Notes: generated from the sequence alone by a model not told the origin. Numbered from the stretch's first letter, positions 1 to 8,646 are shown. The stretch: DNA of 64,000 bases from CBDCFV01 sp965261795 (GCA_965261795.1 OZ253476.1:2604001-2668000), one strand, 5' to 3'. A program made the numbers and translations.

Positions 1-672
1 GGGGCAAAAGTTGTGGTGGCAGACGTGTTGGAAGAGGATGGAAAACGGACCGAGGCGGAAATAGTCGAGGCCGGCGGAGAGGCGTTATTCTTAAGACTCG
101 ACGTGACCAGCGAAGAGGACTGGGCAGCCGCCGTGGAGAGCACGGTATCCCGTTTCGGACGGTTGGACATCCTGGTGAACAACGCGGGCATCAGCAGCCG
201 ATCGGTGGACGATCCGGGCAGCTTGGAGAACTGGGAAAGGATTATGAACATCAACTCTACCGGCGTGTTCCTGGGAACGAAACACGCCGTGCCCAGGATG
301 CAGGCGGCCGGGGGCGGGTCCATTGTCAACATATCCTCCATAATGGGGTTGGTGGGCGGCGAAAGCGGACATCCGGCTTACAATGCGTCCAAGGGATCGG
401 TCCGGCTTTTGACCAAGGCAACGGCGGTCCGTCACGGCAAGGACCGCATCAGGGCCAACTCGGTGCATCCCGGTTATATGCCGCCAATGGCAAGCTCGAT
501 TCCCGACGAGGAAGTTCGCAGCGCCCGGCAGCATTTGATCGACGCCACGCCGCTGGGACGGGAAGGGGACCGCATCGAGGTGGCCAACGCGGTGCTGTTC
601 CTGGCATCCGACGAAGCCTCCTACATTACCGGGGCCGAGCTTGTGGTGGACGGCGGATTCACCGCCAAGTGA
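1..672 (+). CDS. Short-chain dehydrogenase/reductase, 5' end cut by window
   Basis: NAD(P)-dependent SDR-family oxidoreductase; substrate not predictable. The frame is open from base 1, and the first residues (GAKVVVADV) are the second beta strand of the Rossmann fold, so the glycine-rich start lies outside the window. The NNAG motif (VNNAGIS), the catalytic YxxxK (YNASK, preceded by the expected Ser region) and the typical C-terminal GAELVVDGGFTAK end are visible. About 223 residues are present of a usual ~250. A terminator-like hairpin follows within 50 bases. Confidence 0.93.
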   Translation, partial: GAKVVVADVLEEDGKRTEAEIVEAGGEALFLRLDVTSEEDWAAAVESTVSRFGRLDILVNNAGISSRSVDDPGSLENWERIMNINSTGVFLGTKHAVPRMQAAGGGSIVNISSIMGLVGGESGHPAYNASKGSVRLLTKATAVRHGKDRIRANSVHPGYMPPMASSIPDEEVRSARQHLIDATPLGREGDRIEVANAVLFLASDEASYITGAELVVDGGFTAK

Positions 673-713
673 TTCCCTCGCCAGCGGCGCTTCACGGTGA
701 CCCTGACGAAGAA

Positions 714-743
714 AAAGGCCCGCCGCACTGCGAATGGGCCTTT
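714..743. terminator. Bidirectional terminator-like hairpin
   Basis: AAAGGCCC (714-721) pairs with GGGCCTTT (736-743), with an A-rich run on the left and a T-rich run on the right. It lies between the converging SDR and ABM genes, so it could stop transcription from both sides. Confidence 0.65.
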
Positions 744-784
744 GCATTTCATCAAATAAGGTCCGTTATGCGGTTCTTACCAGG

Positions 785-1078
785 CTATACCCCTACGTTA
801 TCGAAATATCGGATGCTGGGAGCACCGTCGACCCACGCGCCCATTTTCTCCAAGTCCCCCCGCTCGGCTCTCCAATTGAGGTAGGCCTCGTATTGTTCCC
901 GTGTGTCCCAATTCTCCACGATGACGACATTGTTGGAGTCGTCCTGACCCCGGTGGACCGTCAGCCCGTTGCAACCGGCGGACCCGCGGGTGTGATGAAG
1001 CTCATCGCGTAGATAGGTGGTCAGGTCGTCCATGCTCCCCGGTTTCACGTTAATTTCCAGCAATACGAGAACGGACAT
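785..1078 (-). CDS. Antibiotic biosynthesis monooxygenase (ABM)-domain protein
   Basis: A 97-residue protein with the dimeric alpha/beta-barrel (ABM) pattern: a first strand (SVLVLLEINVKPG), a helix containing LTTYLRDEL, an SAGCNGLTVHRG strand, the VVIVENWDTREQYEAYLNW segment, and a C-terminal helix and strand. Family members are small cofactor-free monooxygenases or quinol-modifying enzymes acting as dimers; the substrate cannot be told. The start at 1078 is preferred over 1111 because GGGAGG sits about 7 bases upstream. Confidence 0.85.
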   Translation of the reverse strand: MSVLVLLEINVKPGSMDDLTTYLRDELHHTRGSAGCNGLTVHRGQDDSNNVVIVENWDTREQYEAYLNWRAERGDLEKMGAWVDGAPSIRYFDNVGV

Positions 1079-1332
1079 TTTTACTCGCCTCCCGATAGAA
1101 TTCTCTAACAAGGTCCCGGCGCACCGTGAAGGGCTCCTGGGGTGAGATTCTGGCCGAGCGGTATTTTACACGAACATGCGCGGGCGTGTACAAGGGTGGA
1201 CCTGGGACGGCGCAGGGACGGAAGGCTATACGGCACAGCGGTCCGGAACAGGACGCGCCTGGTCACAGATGACTGCGCCGGTACAAGCCAAGGTCGTACC
1301 GGCGCCGCACTTTACCCGGCGAGGATAGCAGG

Positions 1333-1947
1333 CTATTCGGCCTTCTGGGGATGGATGGACGGCTCCGTTTTGGATGACGCCACGGCCTGTTCCACCGTGA
1401 GCCGTGCTATGGACCTGCATAGCGGGCTGCTGAGGTCGCAGTCCCTGAGGTAATCGAACCCGGGGTCCATCCCCTCCAGCAAGACTTTGACCCGGCCATC
1501 GCCGTGGCGGGCGGCGATGGCGTAAGCCAAACCCCTGGGGTCGCGGTCCATGGAGACCTCGCGTTCCTCCCCTTCCTCGACCTCCATTTCGTAGTCTATG
1601 CGGTCCGCGATGGCCAGAGAATCCACAGCTTCCTGCCGCAGGCGTGCAATCTCCTTAAGGGAAACGTACAAGGCTTGTACGGCAGCTCCGGCGGTGGCGA
1701 TAAGGCTTGGCACCTGGGCTTGTTTTTCAGCAGCGCTTTGGACGGCATGGTTCACCGCTTTCATCGCGGCTTCTCTGTTTTGCTCGCGTTCAAAACGCCG
1801 TTGCTCCTTCGCCTTCTGTATCCGCAACTTGGGGGCTTCTTCCGCTACGTGCTGAAGCCTTAATACTTCCTTCTCGGCGGCTTCCGCTTCTCTCAGTCTC
1901 GAATCCAGGGAGGCCTCAAATCCTCTCAACATCACGGTCTCCTTCAC
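1333..1947 (-). CDS. Hypothetical coiled-coil protein
   Basis: Predicted 204-residue protein not recognised as a family member. Residues ~10-75 are rich in Glu, Lys, Arg, Ala and Gln with heptad-like spacing, so a long coiled coil is likely. An acidic patch (MEVEEGEEREVSMD) follows, then a C-terminal segment with VKVLLEGMDPGFDYLRDCD. No signal peptide or membrane segment. It stands alone between intergenic stretches. Function unknown. Confidence 0.6.
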   Translation of the reverse strand: MKETVMLRGFEASLDSRLREAEAAEKEVLRLQHVAEEAPKLRIQKAKEQRRFEREQNREAAMKAVNHAVQSAAEKQAQVPSLIATAGAAVQALYVSLKEIARLRQEAVDSLAIADRIDYEMEVEEGEEREVSMDRDPRGLAYAIAARHGDGRVKVLLEGMDPGFDYLRDCDLSSPLCRSIARLTVEQAVASSKTEPSIHPQKAE

Positions 1948-2291
1948 TCTATCAGGTATTGGGCTTGGCGCGGGAACAAGGGTTGCCGGACTCCTTACTT
2001 GAGAGTAGTTTACGCCAACGCACCCATTGACTTACTAGCGGATAGCCGGACGAGTTTTGGGCAAAATTCGGAGTCATTTTGATTTGAATGGAAGATTCAG
2101 AGCCGACGGGGCACCCTCTGCCGACCTTGAATGAGAAGCTTGGAGGATGGTCAGTGAGGCCCTCTTTTTCTTGACCGAGTATTGAAATTCCAATAGACTC
2201 CCACCAATGGGCCGAGCCGGAATTCCCGGGCTTCGCCATGGTCGAACATGACGTCTGAATTACACCAAGTTCAAGTCTCCGAGGAGGCATC
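1948..2291. other. Intergenic region, no gene seen
   Basis: 344 bases between divergent genes. Open frames here have no family resemblance and poor coding character. It presumably holds the promoters for both flanking genes, but no convincing -35/-10 pair was picked out. Confidence 0.5.
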
Positions 2292-3422
2292 GTGAGCCCT
2301 CGCGCCGCGTTTATCTACGACGATGCGATGTCCCAGCATGAGCTGCGCCAGGACCACCCGATGCGTCCGGTACGGCTCCGATACACTTACGACCTTCTGC
2401 GAAACTACGGCGCGTTCGACGAGAATAACTCGGTCCTGGTGCCGCCGCGCACGGCCACCGAAGAGGAGCTAAGGAAGCTGCACGGCGCGGAGTACATCTC
2501 GGCGGTACGAAGCTTCAGCACGGGCCTGAGCGGGTACGATCCCGGGCGGTTCAACTTCAGCAACCAAGGCGACAACCCAATGTACCGGGGCATGTACGAT
2601 GCGGCCGCACTTAGCACCGGGGCGACGCTGGTGGCAGCCGAGATGATGGCCAACAGAGAGGTGGACGTGGCCTTCAACATTTCGGGCGGACTGCACCATG
2701 CGTCGGCCAACCATGCGTCGGGGTTTTGCGTATTCAACGACCCGGCGGTTGCGATCAAGCACCTGCTGGAGAGGGGACTGAAGGTGGCCTACCTGGACAT
2801 CGACGCCCATCACGGCGACGGAGTGCAGGAGGCGTTCTACGACGACAACAGAGTGTTGACCATCTCTATTCACGAATCGGGCCAATACCTGTTCCCGGGG
2901 ACGGGGTTTGTGCCGGAGGCCGGCTCAGGGGATGGGGTGGGATACTCGGTCAACCTGCCTTTGTATCCCTATACCGACGATGAGACCTACCTGAGAGCCT
3001 TTCACGACGTCGTTCCGCCGCTGTTGGGGGCGTTTGCCCCGGACGTCCTAGTGGCCCAACTGGGCATCGATACTTACCACAGCGACCCATTGACCCACCT
3101 ACAAATAACAACCAGGGGTTATGTTGAAGCTATACGAGAAATGGCCAAGCTGGGTATCCCTTGGCTGGCCTTGGGTGGAGGGGGGTACGACTTGGGAGCA
3201 GTGGCCCGGGCTTGGACGCTGGCTTACGGCGTAATGCTCGACGTTGAATGGCCGGACCGGCTACCGGATGAGTTTATACGGTTGCACGGGCCAGGTACAC
3301 TGAGGGACACCTTAATCCCAGAGATACCGGACCAAGTGCGGTTAGAAGCACAGCGGTTTGCGGAAGAGAGCGTGGCCCGAATCAAGAAGCGGGTGTTTCC
3401 GGTCCACTTCCCAGCAAGCTAG
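2292..3422 (+). CDS. acuC: AcuC-type deacetylase of the histone deacetylase family
   Basis: Zinc-dependent deacetylase of the arginase/HDAC fold; bacterial AcuC deacetylates lysine residues, classically on acetyl-CoA synthetase. 376 residues, normal for the family. Visible signatures are LHHASANHASGFCVFNDPA, the metal-binding DIDAHHGDGVQEAFY and the LGGGGYD segment near the C terminus. The GTG start is preceded by GAGGAGG at 2281. The symbol is assigned by family; AcuC versus acetylpolyamine deacetylase cannot be settled from sequence alone. Confidence 0.88.
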   Translation: MSPRAAFIYDDAMSQHELRQDHPMRPVRLRYTYDLLRNYGAFDENNSVLVPPRTATEEELRKLHGAEYISAVRSFSTGLSGYDPGRFNFSNQGDNPMYRGMYDAAALSTGATLVAAEMMANREVDVAFNISGGLHHASANHASGFCVFNDPAVAIKHLLERGLKVAYLDIDAHHGDGVQEAFYDDNRVLTISIHESGQYLFPGTGFVPEAGSGDGVGYSVNLPLYPYTDDETYLRAFHDVVPPLLGAFAPDVLVAQLGIDTYHSDPLTHLQITTRGYVEAIREMAKLGIPWLALGGGGYDLGAVARAWTLAYGVMLDVEWPDRLPDEFIRLHGPGTLRDTLIPEIPDQVRLEAQRFAEESVARIKKRVFPVHFPAS

Positions 3423-3423
3423 A

Positions 3424-3461
3424 CCGGGCCCAGATTAACGGCGTGCCATCCCTGGGCCCGG
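3424..3461. terminator. Strong GC hairpin after acuC
   Basis: CCGGGCCCAG (3424-3433) pairs perfectly with CTGGGCCCGG (3452-3461). There is no T tract on either side, so it may be a weak or factor-assisted terminator between convergent genes. Confidence 0.5.
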
Positions 3462-3476
3462 CCTGTAAGAGTTCGT

Positions 3477-3794
3477 CTAGTTGACCTGATGCTCGCGGTG
3501 CAAGATCTCCTTGGCCGCATCCCCAATATTGGCTTCGATAGCGTCCCGAAGCGTGGCATAGATGGACTTGTTAATTGCGCTCATCATCCAGGCTTCGAAG
3601 TCCGGATCGGTCTGGTATCCGTTCTTAACGGCTATCAGACGCTGCAACAGACTAAGGTAATGGTACTGTAGACGGGTCAATGGCTGTTCGATCCCGTCAA
3701 TGACGTTGGCTTCGGCGACGACGTTGGCTTCGCCGACGTTGGCTTCGCCGTTCTCAATTACCTCTTGTTCCGCGCTGTCTTGCTGAGTGCTCAT
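3477..3794 (-). CDS. Small acidic hypothetical protein downstream of dnaK
   Basis: 105 residues, unknown family. The N terminus carries an in-register repeat of the EANV tetrapeptide (three copies, residues ~17-30). The rest looks helical (LTRLQYHYLSLLQRLIAVKNG). The ATG at 3794 has GGAGAGGA just upstream. It lies ~100 bases after dnaK on the same strand and may be the last gene of the heat-shock transcript; that is inference from position only. Confidence 0.6.
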   Translation of the reverse strand: MSTQQDSAEQEVIENGEANVGEANVVAEANVIDGIEQPLTRLQYHYLSLLQRLIAVKNGYQTDPDFEAWMMSAINKSIYATLRDAIEANIGDAAKEILHREHQVN

Positions 3795-3896
3795 GTCCTC
3801 TCCATCAGATTAATCCTGAATGTTCGACGGCAACGAGGTCAGGACCCTTATTATATCAGATGCCACAGCCTCGCGATAATGACATTGATACCGGAT

Positions 3897-5801
3897 TCAG
3901 ACCTCCCTGAACTCCCCTTCGACGGTATCGTCACCGGACGGCCCTGCTCCCGGAGCATCCGCCGCGCCTCCCGCGCCTCCCGCAGGCCCTTCCGCCTGCT
4001 TGTAAACGGCCTCGCCCAACCGTTGCATTGACGCATTCAGGTCCGCCATTGCGGACTGCATCTCGGCCACGTTGTTATTGGCGATAGCGGTCTTCAGGGT
4101 TGCTATCTTCCCTTCCACCTCGGCCTTCAAGTCCTCGGGCACCTTGTCGGCGTTGTCCTGCAGCAGTTTCTCGGTGGTGTAGACCAAGGAATCGGCTTGG
4201 TTGCGGGTCTCTATTGCGGCCTTTCGCTGCTGGTCAGCGGCTTCGTTGGCCTTGGCTTCGTTGATGAACCGGTCGATGTCCTCTTTGGATAGCCCCGACC
4301 CTGACTGAATTACGATCTTCTGCTCTTTCCCGGTCCCCTTGTCCTGGGCTGACACGCTCAGAATCCCGTTGGCGTCGATGTCGAACATGACTTCGATCTG
4401 GGGGATGCCCCTGGGGGCGGGCAGGACGCCGTCCAGCATGAAGCGGCCAATGGACTTGTTATCCGCCGCCATGGGTCGTTCGCCCTGCAGCACATGAATG
4501 TCTACGCTTGTCTGGCTATCGGCGGCGGTGGTGAAAGTCTCCGCCTTCCTGGTAGGGATGGTGGTGTTGCGGGGGATAAGGGTGGTCAGGACTCCGCCCA
4601 ACGTCTCCAGGCCCAGAGTCAGCGGGGTTACGTCCAGCAACACGATGTCGCTAACGTCCCCGGACAACACGCCGGCCTGGATGGCCGCACCCAAGGCCAC
4701 CGCCTCGTCGGGGTTCACGTTGCGGTTGGGTTCCCTGCCGAAGACCTGCTTGACCTTTTCCAGTACGGCCGGCATCCGGGACATGCCGCCCACGACGATG
4801 ACCTCTTCGATGTCGCCTGAGGTCAAGCCGGCGTCGGTCAACGCTTGGCGGCACGGCGCCTCGGTGCGGTCTATCAATGCATCTACCAATTGCTCCAGCC
4901 GGGCCCGGCTGAGGGTCTTCACCAAGTGGGCAGGGCCGCTGGCGTCTGCGGTAATGAAGGGCAGGTTGATTTCCGTCTCCAGCACGCTGGACAGTTCAAC
5001 CTTGGCCCGCTCGGCTGCGTCCCGCAGCCTTTGCAGCGCCATTTTGTCGTTGCCGAGGTCGATGCCGGTCTCCTGGCGGAACTCCTGTATCAGCCAGTCG
5101 AGTATCCGCTGGTCGAAGTCGTCACCTCCGAGGTAGGTGTCGCCGTTGGTTGATTTGACCTCGAAGACGCCTTCGCCCATTTGCAGGATGGTAATGTCGA
5201 AGGTCCCCCCGCCCAAGTCGAACACCGCGATGGTGGCGTCGGTATGGGCTTTGTCCACCCCATAGGCCAAGGAAGAGGCGGTAGGCTCGTTGATGATGCG
5301 CAGCACTTCGAGGCCGGCGATGGTGCCAGCGTCCTTGGTGGCTTGGCGCTGAGCGTCGTTGAAGTAGGCGGGGACGGTGATGACGGCTTGGTTGACCGGT
5401 TCACCAAGCTTGGCCTCGGCGTCCTGCTTTATCTTTTGCAGCACAAAAGACGAAATCTGAGGCGGGGTGTGGGTCTGTCCGGCCATCTCCACGTGGGCGC
5501 TGCCGTCGGAACCCGGAACGATTTTGTACGGAAGACGGTTGAGGGCCGACACAATCTCGGGGTCGGTGTACTTCCGGCCCATGAGCCGCTTGACGGAGAA
5601 CAGAGTATTCTCCGGGTTGGTGACAGCCTGACGTTTGGCGATCTGGCCCACGTACCGTTCGCCGGTTTTTGCGTTAACGGCCACCACGGAAGGGGTCAAC
5701 CGGGCGCCCTCCGCGTTTTCGACTACGACGGCTTCTCCGGCCTCTATCACAGCCGCAACTGAATTCGTGGTGCCAAGATCAATACCCAGGACTTTAGCCA
5801 T
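3897..5801 (-). CDS. dnaK: Molecular chaperone DnaK (Hsp70)
   Basis: 634-residue cytoplasmic Hsp70 with ATP-driven substrate binding and release, working with GrpE and a DnaJ partner not in this window. The N terminus has the phosphate-binding GIDLGTTNS; further on come VITVPAYFNDAQRQATKDAG, the VFDLGGGTFD second phosphate loop, the VVGGMSRMPAV segment, the interdomain linker VLLDVTPLTLG, a substrate-binding domain and a helical lid. The tail is Gly/Ala-rich and acidic. Start ATG has AAGGAGG upstream. It lies 39 bases after grpE, third in an hspR-grpE-dnaK operon. Confidence 0.98.
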   Translation of the reverse strand: MAKVLGIDLGTTNSVAAVIEAGEAVVVENAEGARLTPSVVAVNAKTGERYVGQIAKRQAVTNPENTLFSVKRLMGRKYTDPEIVSALNRLPYKIVPGSDGSAHVEMAGQTHTPPQISSFVLQKIKQDAEAKLGEPVNQAVITVPAYFNDAQRQATKDAGTIAGLEVLRIINEPTASSLAYGVDKAHTDATIAVFDLGGGTFDITILQMGEGVFEVKSTNGDTYLGGDDFDQRILDWLIQEFRQETGIDLGNDKMALQRLRDAAERAKVELSSVLETEINLPFITADASGPAHLVKTLSRARLEQLVDALIDRTEAPCRQALTDAGLTSGDIEEVIVVGGMSRMPAVLEKVKQVFGREPNRNVNPDEAVALGAAIQAGVLSGDVSDIVLLDVTPLTLGLETLGGVLTTLIPRNTTIPTRKAETFTTAADSQTSVDIHVLQGERPMAADNKSIGRFMLDGVLPAPRGIPQIEVMFDIDANGILSVSAQDKGTGKEQKIVIQSGSGLSKEDIDRFINEAKANEAADQQRKAAIETRNQADSLVYTTEKLLQDNADKVPEDLKAEVEGKIATLKTAIANNNVAEMQSAMADLNASMQRLGEAVYKQAEGPAGGAGGAADAPGAGPSGDDTVEGEFREV

Positions 5802-5840
5802 CTTTATCCTCCTTTTCCTAAGGGATTTACTGTTTTCGTT

Positions 5841-6422
5841 TTACGATTGAGGTTCCCGGGCTACAATGACTTGCGCCGGCTGGATGACCCGGTCCTGCAG
5901 CCGGTACCCGCCCCGGACCACTTGGATGATGTGGCCCGGCGAGTATTCGGCGGTTTCCTCGGTGCCAAGCGCTTCGTGCTCCATCGGGTTGAACGCCTCG
6001 CCGACTCCCTTTATTACTTCTACGCCTTCCGACTCCAAAAGGTTCAAAAGCTTGCGTTGAATCAGCTTCACCCCTTCCAGCCATGATGCGTTGGCGGCGG
6101 TCTCGTCCCCGTGGTTGATGGCCAAATCCAAGTCTTCCTTCACCGGAAGCATCTTGGTAATCAGCCGGGAATTTGAGAACCTGCTGATGGATATACGTTC
6201 CTCGTCAGCACGCCGTTTGTAGTTCACCAACTCGGCTTGGGCCCGTTGCGCCAAGTCGAGATTTTGCTTTGCCTCCTGTTGGGCCTCTTCCAGGTCCTTG
6301 AGGAGGGCGCCTGGTTGGTCTTCCAATGGCAGGTGCGCGTAAGGATGGGACGAGGGGGCCCCCTCGGGGCCTTCGGGCGGCATCTGCCATTCGTTGCTCT
6401 CGGTCGTCATGTTCAAGTCCAC
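5841..6422 (-). CDS. grpE: Nucleotide exchange factor GrpE
   Basis: 193-residue GrpE. A long N-terminal helix (LKDLEEAQQEAKQNLDLAQ onward) drives dimerisation, and the C-terminal beta domain contains the signature region FNPMEHEALG and the terminal VIQPAQVIVAREP. It releases ADP from DnaK. The start is either GTG at 6422 or ATG at 6410 (MTTESNEW); neither has a strong Shine-Dalgarno, suggesting translation coupled to hspR 36 bases upstream. Confidence 0.95.
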   Translation of the reverse strand: MDLNMTTESNEWQMPPEGPEGAPSSHPYAHLPLEDQPGALLKDLEEAQQEAKQNLDLAQRAQAELVNYKRRADEERISISRFSNSRLITKMLPVKEDLDLAINHGDETAANASWLEGVKLIQRKLLNLLESEGVEVIKGVGEAFNPMEHEALGTEETAEYSPGHIIQVVRGGYRLQDRVIQPAQVIVAREPQS

Positions 6423-6458
6423 AAGTGTTGATTAGTCACCGGCGTGAGCACCGGGTTT

Positions 6459-6938
6459 TCAGTCCTCCAGCGGCAAGCCCATGTCCCTGAACAGGGAGAT
6501 TACTTCATGGTCGACAGCGTCCTGGAAGGGCGTCCCTTCGGCGTCGGAGTTCAGCCTTTGCCGCAGGGCCAGCAGACGCTCCACCATACTCAAGGCAAAC
6601 TCCACACCGGCGAGGTTGAGGCCAAGGTTCATCGAAAGGTGCTGGATCAACCGGACCCGGCGAAGGTCTTCCCGGGAATACAGGCGCAGCATACCCATGG
6701 TGCGGCCGGGGTTTATCAGTCCCAGCCTCTCGTACTTCCGCAGGGTCTGAGGATGCACGTCGAGAAGCCGGGCCGCCACGCTGATAATGTAAACGCCCTC
6801 TATCTGTATCGTCGCTTCCTTCGAAGTCTCCCGCTGTCCCTCCGGTTGGGCCAAAGGTGCGTCCTTTGGCGGCAACGGAGGAGGTCCATCAGATATCTTG
6901 ACTTCGCGCTGCGTTCGAGTCCTGGGCCTCTGGTACAT
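6459..6938 (-). CDS. hspR: HspR-type MerR-family heat-shock repressor
   Basis: About 159 residues. After a disordered proline-rich N terminus comes a MerR-type winged HTH: YIISVAARLLDVHPQTLRKY then ERLGLINPGRTMGMLRLYS, followed by a coiled-coil dimerisation region. HspR represses dnaK operons by binding HAIR sites and uses DnaK as co-repressor in Actinobacteria. Start 6938 is chosen because CAGGAGAAG lies 6 bases upstream and because upstream starts would overlap the promoter at 7018-7046. It heads the operon, consistent with autoregulation. The N-terminal extension is longer than in classical HspR. Confidence 0.88.
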   Translation of the reverse strand: MYQRPRTRTQREVKISDGPPPLPPKDAPLAQPEGQRETSKEATIQIEGVYIISVAARLLDVHPQTLRKYERLGLINPGRTMGMLRLYSREDLRRVRLIQHLSMNLGLNLAGVEFALSMVERLLALRQRLNSDAEGTPFQDAVDHEVISLFRDMGLPLED

Positions 6939-7017
6939 CGGTCGCTTCTCCTGGGTGAGCAACACCGACGGCAACGGCTGCCATAGGCTATTTTGCCGCC
7001 GGTCTCCTTGGTACCGT

Positions 7018-7046
7018 ATAATACACATTGATACGAGGCGTGTCAA
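7018..7046 (-). promoter_or_regulatory. Sigma-70-type promoter of hspR-grpE-dnaK
   Basis: On the minus strand TTGACA (7046-7041) is followed after exactly 17 bases by TATTAT (7023-7018). This is a near-perfect -35/-10 pair driving the hspR operon and implies a transcript start near 7011, upstream of the chosen hspR start. Confidence 0.8.
7028..7046. promoter_or_regulatory. HAIR-like operator (predicted HspR site)
   Basis: Imperfect palindrome TTGATAC-GAGGC-GTGTCAA. The core TTGA-N11-TCAA has exactly the spacing of the actinobacterial HAIR element (CTTGAGT-N7-ACTCAAG), though the inner bases differ. It covers both divergent -35 boxes, so one bound dimer could repress both directions. Binding by this HspR is inference. 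Confidence 0.6.
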
Positions 7047-7056
7047 GTTGTATAAT
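7028..7056 (+). promoter_or_regulatory. Sigma-70-type promoter of the zinc-ribbon gene
   Basis: TTGATA (7028-7033), 17-base spacer, perfect TATAAT (7051-7056), about 50 bases ahead of the small gene at 7107. It overlaps the minus-strand promoter of hspR so that the two -35 boxes flank the shared palindrome. Confidence 0.8.
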
Positions 7057-7106
7057 GTGCATCGGGTTAGTTCAGCCGAACATAAGGCGTCATCAGGAGG
7101 TGCGCT

Positions 7107-7289
7107 GTGTTGATCAAGTTCAAATTCTGTCCCAAGTGCCGCGGCGACCTTTACTTGGCCGAGGACGTCTTCGGGAAATACGTCAGCTGCCTACAGTGCG
7201 GCTTTCTGAAGGACCTGCCGGAGGAGAAGCCGGAACAGCGTGAGTTGGCTTACGCCGACAATACAGGGCAGGAGATTGAGGTTGCCTAG
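7107..7289 (+). CDS. Small zinc-ribbon protein
   Basis: 60 residues starting at GTG with AGGAGG six bases upstream. Two CxxC pairs (CPKC at residues ~8-11, CLQC at ~28-31) form a zinc ribbon; the rest is acidic. No catalytic domain. It has its own consensus promoter shared head-to-head with hspR, so it may be heat-induced. Function unknown. Confidence 0.8.
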   Translation: MLIKFKFCPKCRGDLYLAEDVFGKYVSCLQCGFLKDLPEEKPEQRELAYADNTGQEIEVA

Positions 7290-7298
7290 CCGCCGCCG

Positions 7299-7327
7299 GG
7301 AGACAGGGCCGTTCCGATCCTGTCTCC
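7299..7327 (+). terminator. Terminator-like hairpin after zinc-ribbon gene
   Basis: GGAGACAGG (7299-7307) pairs with CCTGTCTCC (7319-7327), just past the stop codon. There is no T run, so efficiency is uncertain. Confidence 0.45.
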
Positions 7328-7428
7328 TGGAAGTAATCGCAGCTTACCAAGAAACAGCAGGTATGGCGTAGAGTCCTGTTTCAGGTGGTCTGTCCACCAG
7401 CGACGGTGCGGTGGATTCCCGCCTTCGC

Positions 7429-7920
7429 GGGAATGACGGTTGGGTGCGGGAATGACGGTTGGGTGCGGGAATGACGGTTGGGTGCGGGAATGACGGTTGG
7501 GTGCGGGAATGACGGTTGGGTGCGGGAATGACGGTTGGGTGCGGGAATGACGGTTGGGTGCGGGAATGACGGTTGGGTGCGGGAATGACGGTTGGGTGCG
7601 GGAATGACGGTTGGGTGCGGGAATGACGGTTGGGTGCGGGAATGACGGTTGGGTGCGGGAATGACGGTTGGGTGCGGGAATGACGGTTGGGTGCGGGAAT
7701 GACGGTTGGGTGCGGGAATGACGGTTGGGTGCGGGAATGACGGTTGGGTGCGGGAATGACGGTTGGGTGCGGGAATGACGGTTGGGTGCGGGAATGACGG
7801 TTGGGTGCGGGAATGACGGTTGGGTGCGGGAATGACGGTTGGGTGCGGGAATGACGGTTGGGTGCGGGAATGACGGTTGGGTGCGGGAATGACGGTTGGG
7901 TGCGGGAATGACGGTTGGGC
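7429..7920. repeat. 19-bp minisatellite, 25 full copies plus partial
   Basis: Perfect head-to-tail copies of GGGAATGACGGTTGGGTGC; 25 full units from 7429 to 7903, then 17 bases of another. The array starts inside the right arm of a palindrome (ATTCCCGC...GCGGGAAT, 7415-7434). The long minus-strand frames across it (His/Pro/Ser repeats) are a by-product of the tandem repeat, not a gene. Confidence 0.95.
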
Positions 7921-7974
7921 CAAGAATTAAACCACCTAAATTGCAACGCTACCCAAGCATGGTCCGATGAGAGG

Positions 7975-8646
7975 CTAACGGGTCAACTCCGGCCAGAACC
8001 TTTCTTCCTGCCAAGGGTCGCCGTTGTTGTTGTACCCCCGTTGTTCCCAGAAGCCAGGGGCGTCTTCCGCCATGAATTCTATGCCGTTGACCCACTTGGC
8101 GCTCTTCCATCCGTAGCGGCTGGGGATTATCAACCGCAAAGGCCAGCCGTGCCCCTCGCCAAGTACTTCGCCATTATGCTTATGCACCAGCAGCCCTTCT
8201 TCCATCGCCAAGTCCAAGGGAAGGTTGGCGCTGTAGCCACCGAAGCAGTGGGCCATAACGAAACGGGCCTCGGACTTGGGTTGGGCGAGCGCTGCCAAGT
8301 CTGACACCAGTATGCCTTCCCAAGTGTTGTCCAAGCAGCTCCATTGGGTCACACAATGGAAGTCGGCGGTGACAGTGGTCCATCCCAAACTGCTGAACTG
8401 CTCCCAAGTCAACTCCACCTCTTGAGCAACCAAGCCAAAGACACGCATCTTCCAAGCGCCCAAGTCAATCCTGGGAGTGGAGCCGTAGGTCAGGACCGGG
8501 AATTTTTTGGTCAGGAACTGCCCCGGCGGGACTCGTTCCCCTTGGTCCGGCGCGTTCTTGATCTGGTCGGGCCGCTTCAACTGGTCACCTCTGCCGCTGT
8601 GGTTTGCTGATGCGGAGACATAAAGTCCCAGCTCAACAAGTTCCAA
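7975..8646 (-). CDS. Sulfite-oxidase-family molybdopterin-dependent oxidoreductase
   Basis: About 223 residues with the oxidoreductase molybdopterin-binding fold. Hallmarks are PVLTYGSTPRIDL, WKMRVFGLV, the Mo-ligating cysteine in DFHCVTQWS, and HGWPLRLIIPSRYGWKSAKW near the C terminus. It resembles YedY/MsrP-like or stand-alone sulfite-oxidase-fold proteins without a heme or dimerisation domain. No Tat signal is seen, so it is probably cytoplasmic. The TTG at 8646 is the farthest start; a TTG near residue 24 with AGAGGTGA upstream is an alternative. Substrate unknown. Confidence 0.88.
   Translation of the reverse strand: MELVELGLYVSASANHSGRGDQLKRPDQIKNAPDQGERVPPGQFLTKKFPVLTYGSTPRIDLGAWKMRVFGLVAQEVELTWEQFSSLGWTTVTADFHCVTQWSCLDNTWEGILVSDLAALAQPKSEARFVMAHCFGGYSANLPLDLAMEEGLLVHKHNGEVLGEGHGWPLRLIIPSRYGWKSAKWVNGIEFMAEDAPGFWEQRGYNNNGDPWQEERFWPELTR

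Noticed and set aside
7429..7920. CRISPR array
   Set aside because: The unit repeats without any unique spacer; same for 9861-10425 and 15850-16175.
7344..7946. Long minus-strand frames of His/Pro/Ser-Thr repeats
   Set aside because: They follow the 19-bp array, which reads open in three phases; no start site or domain.
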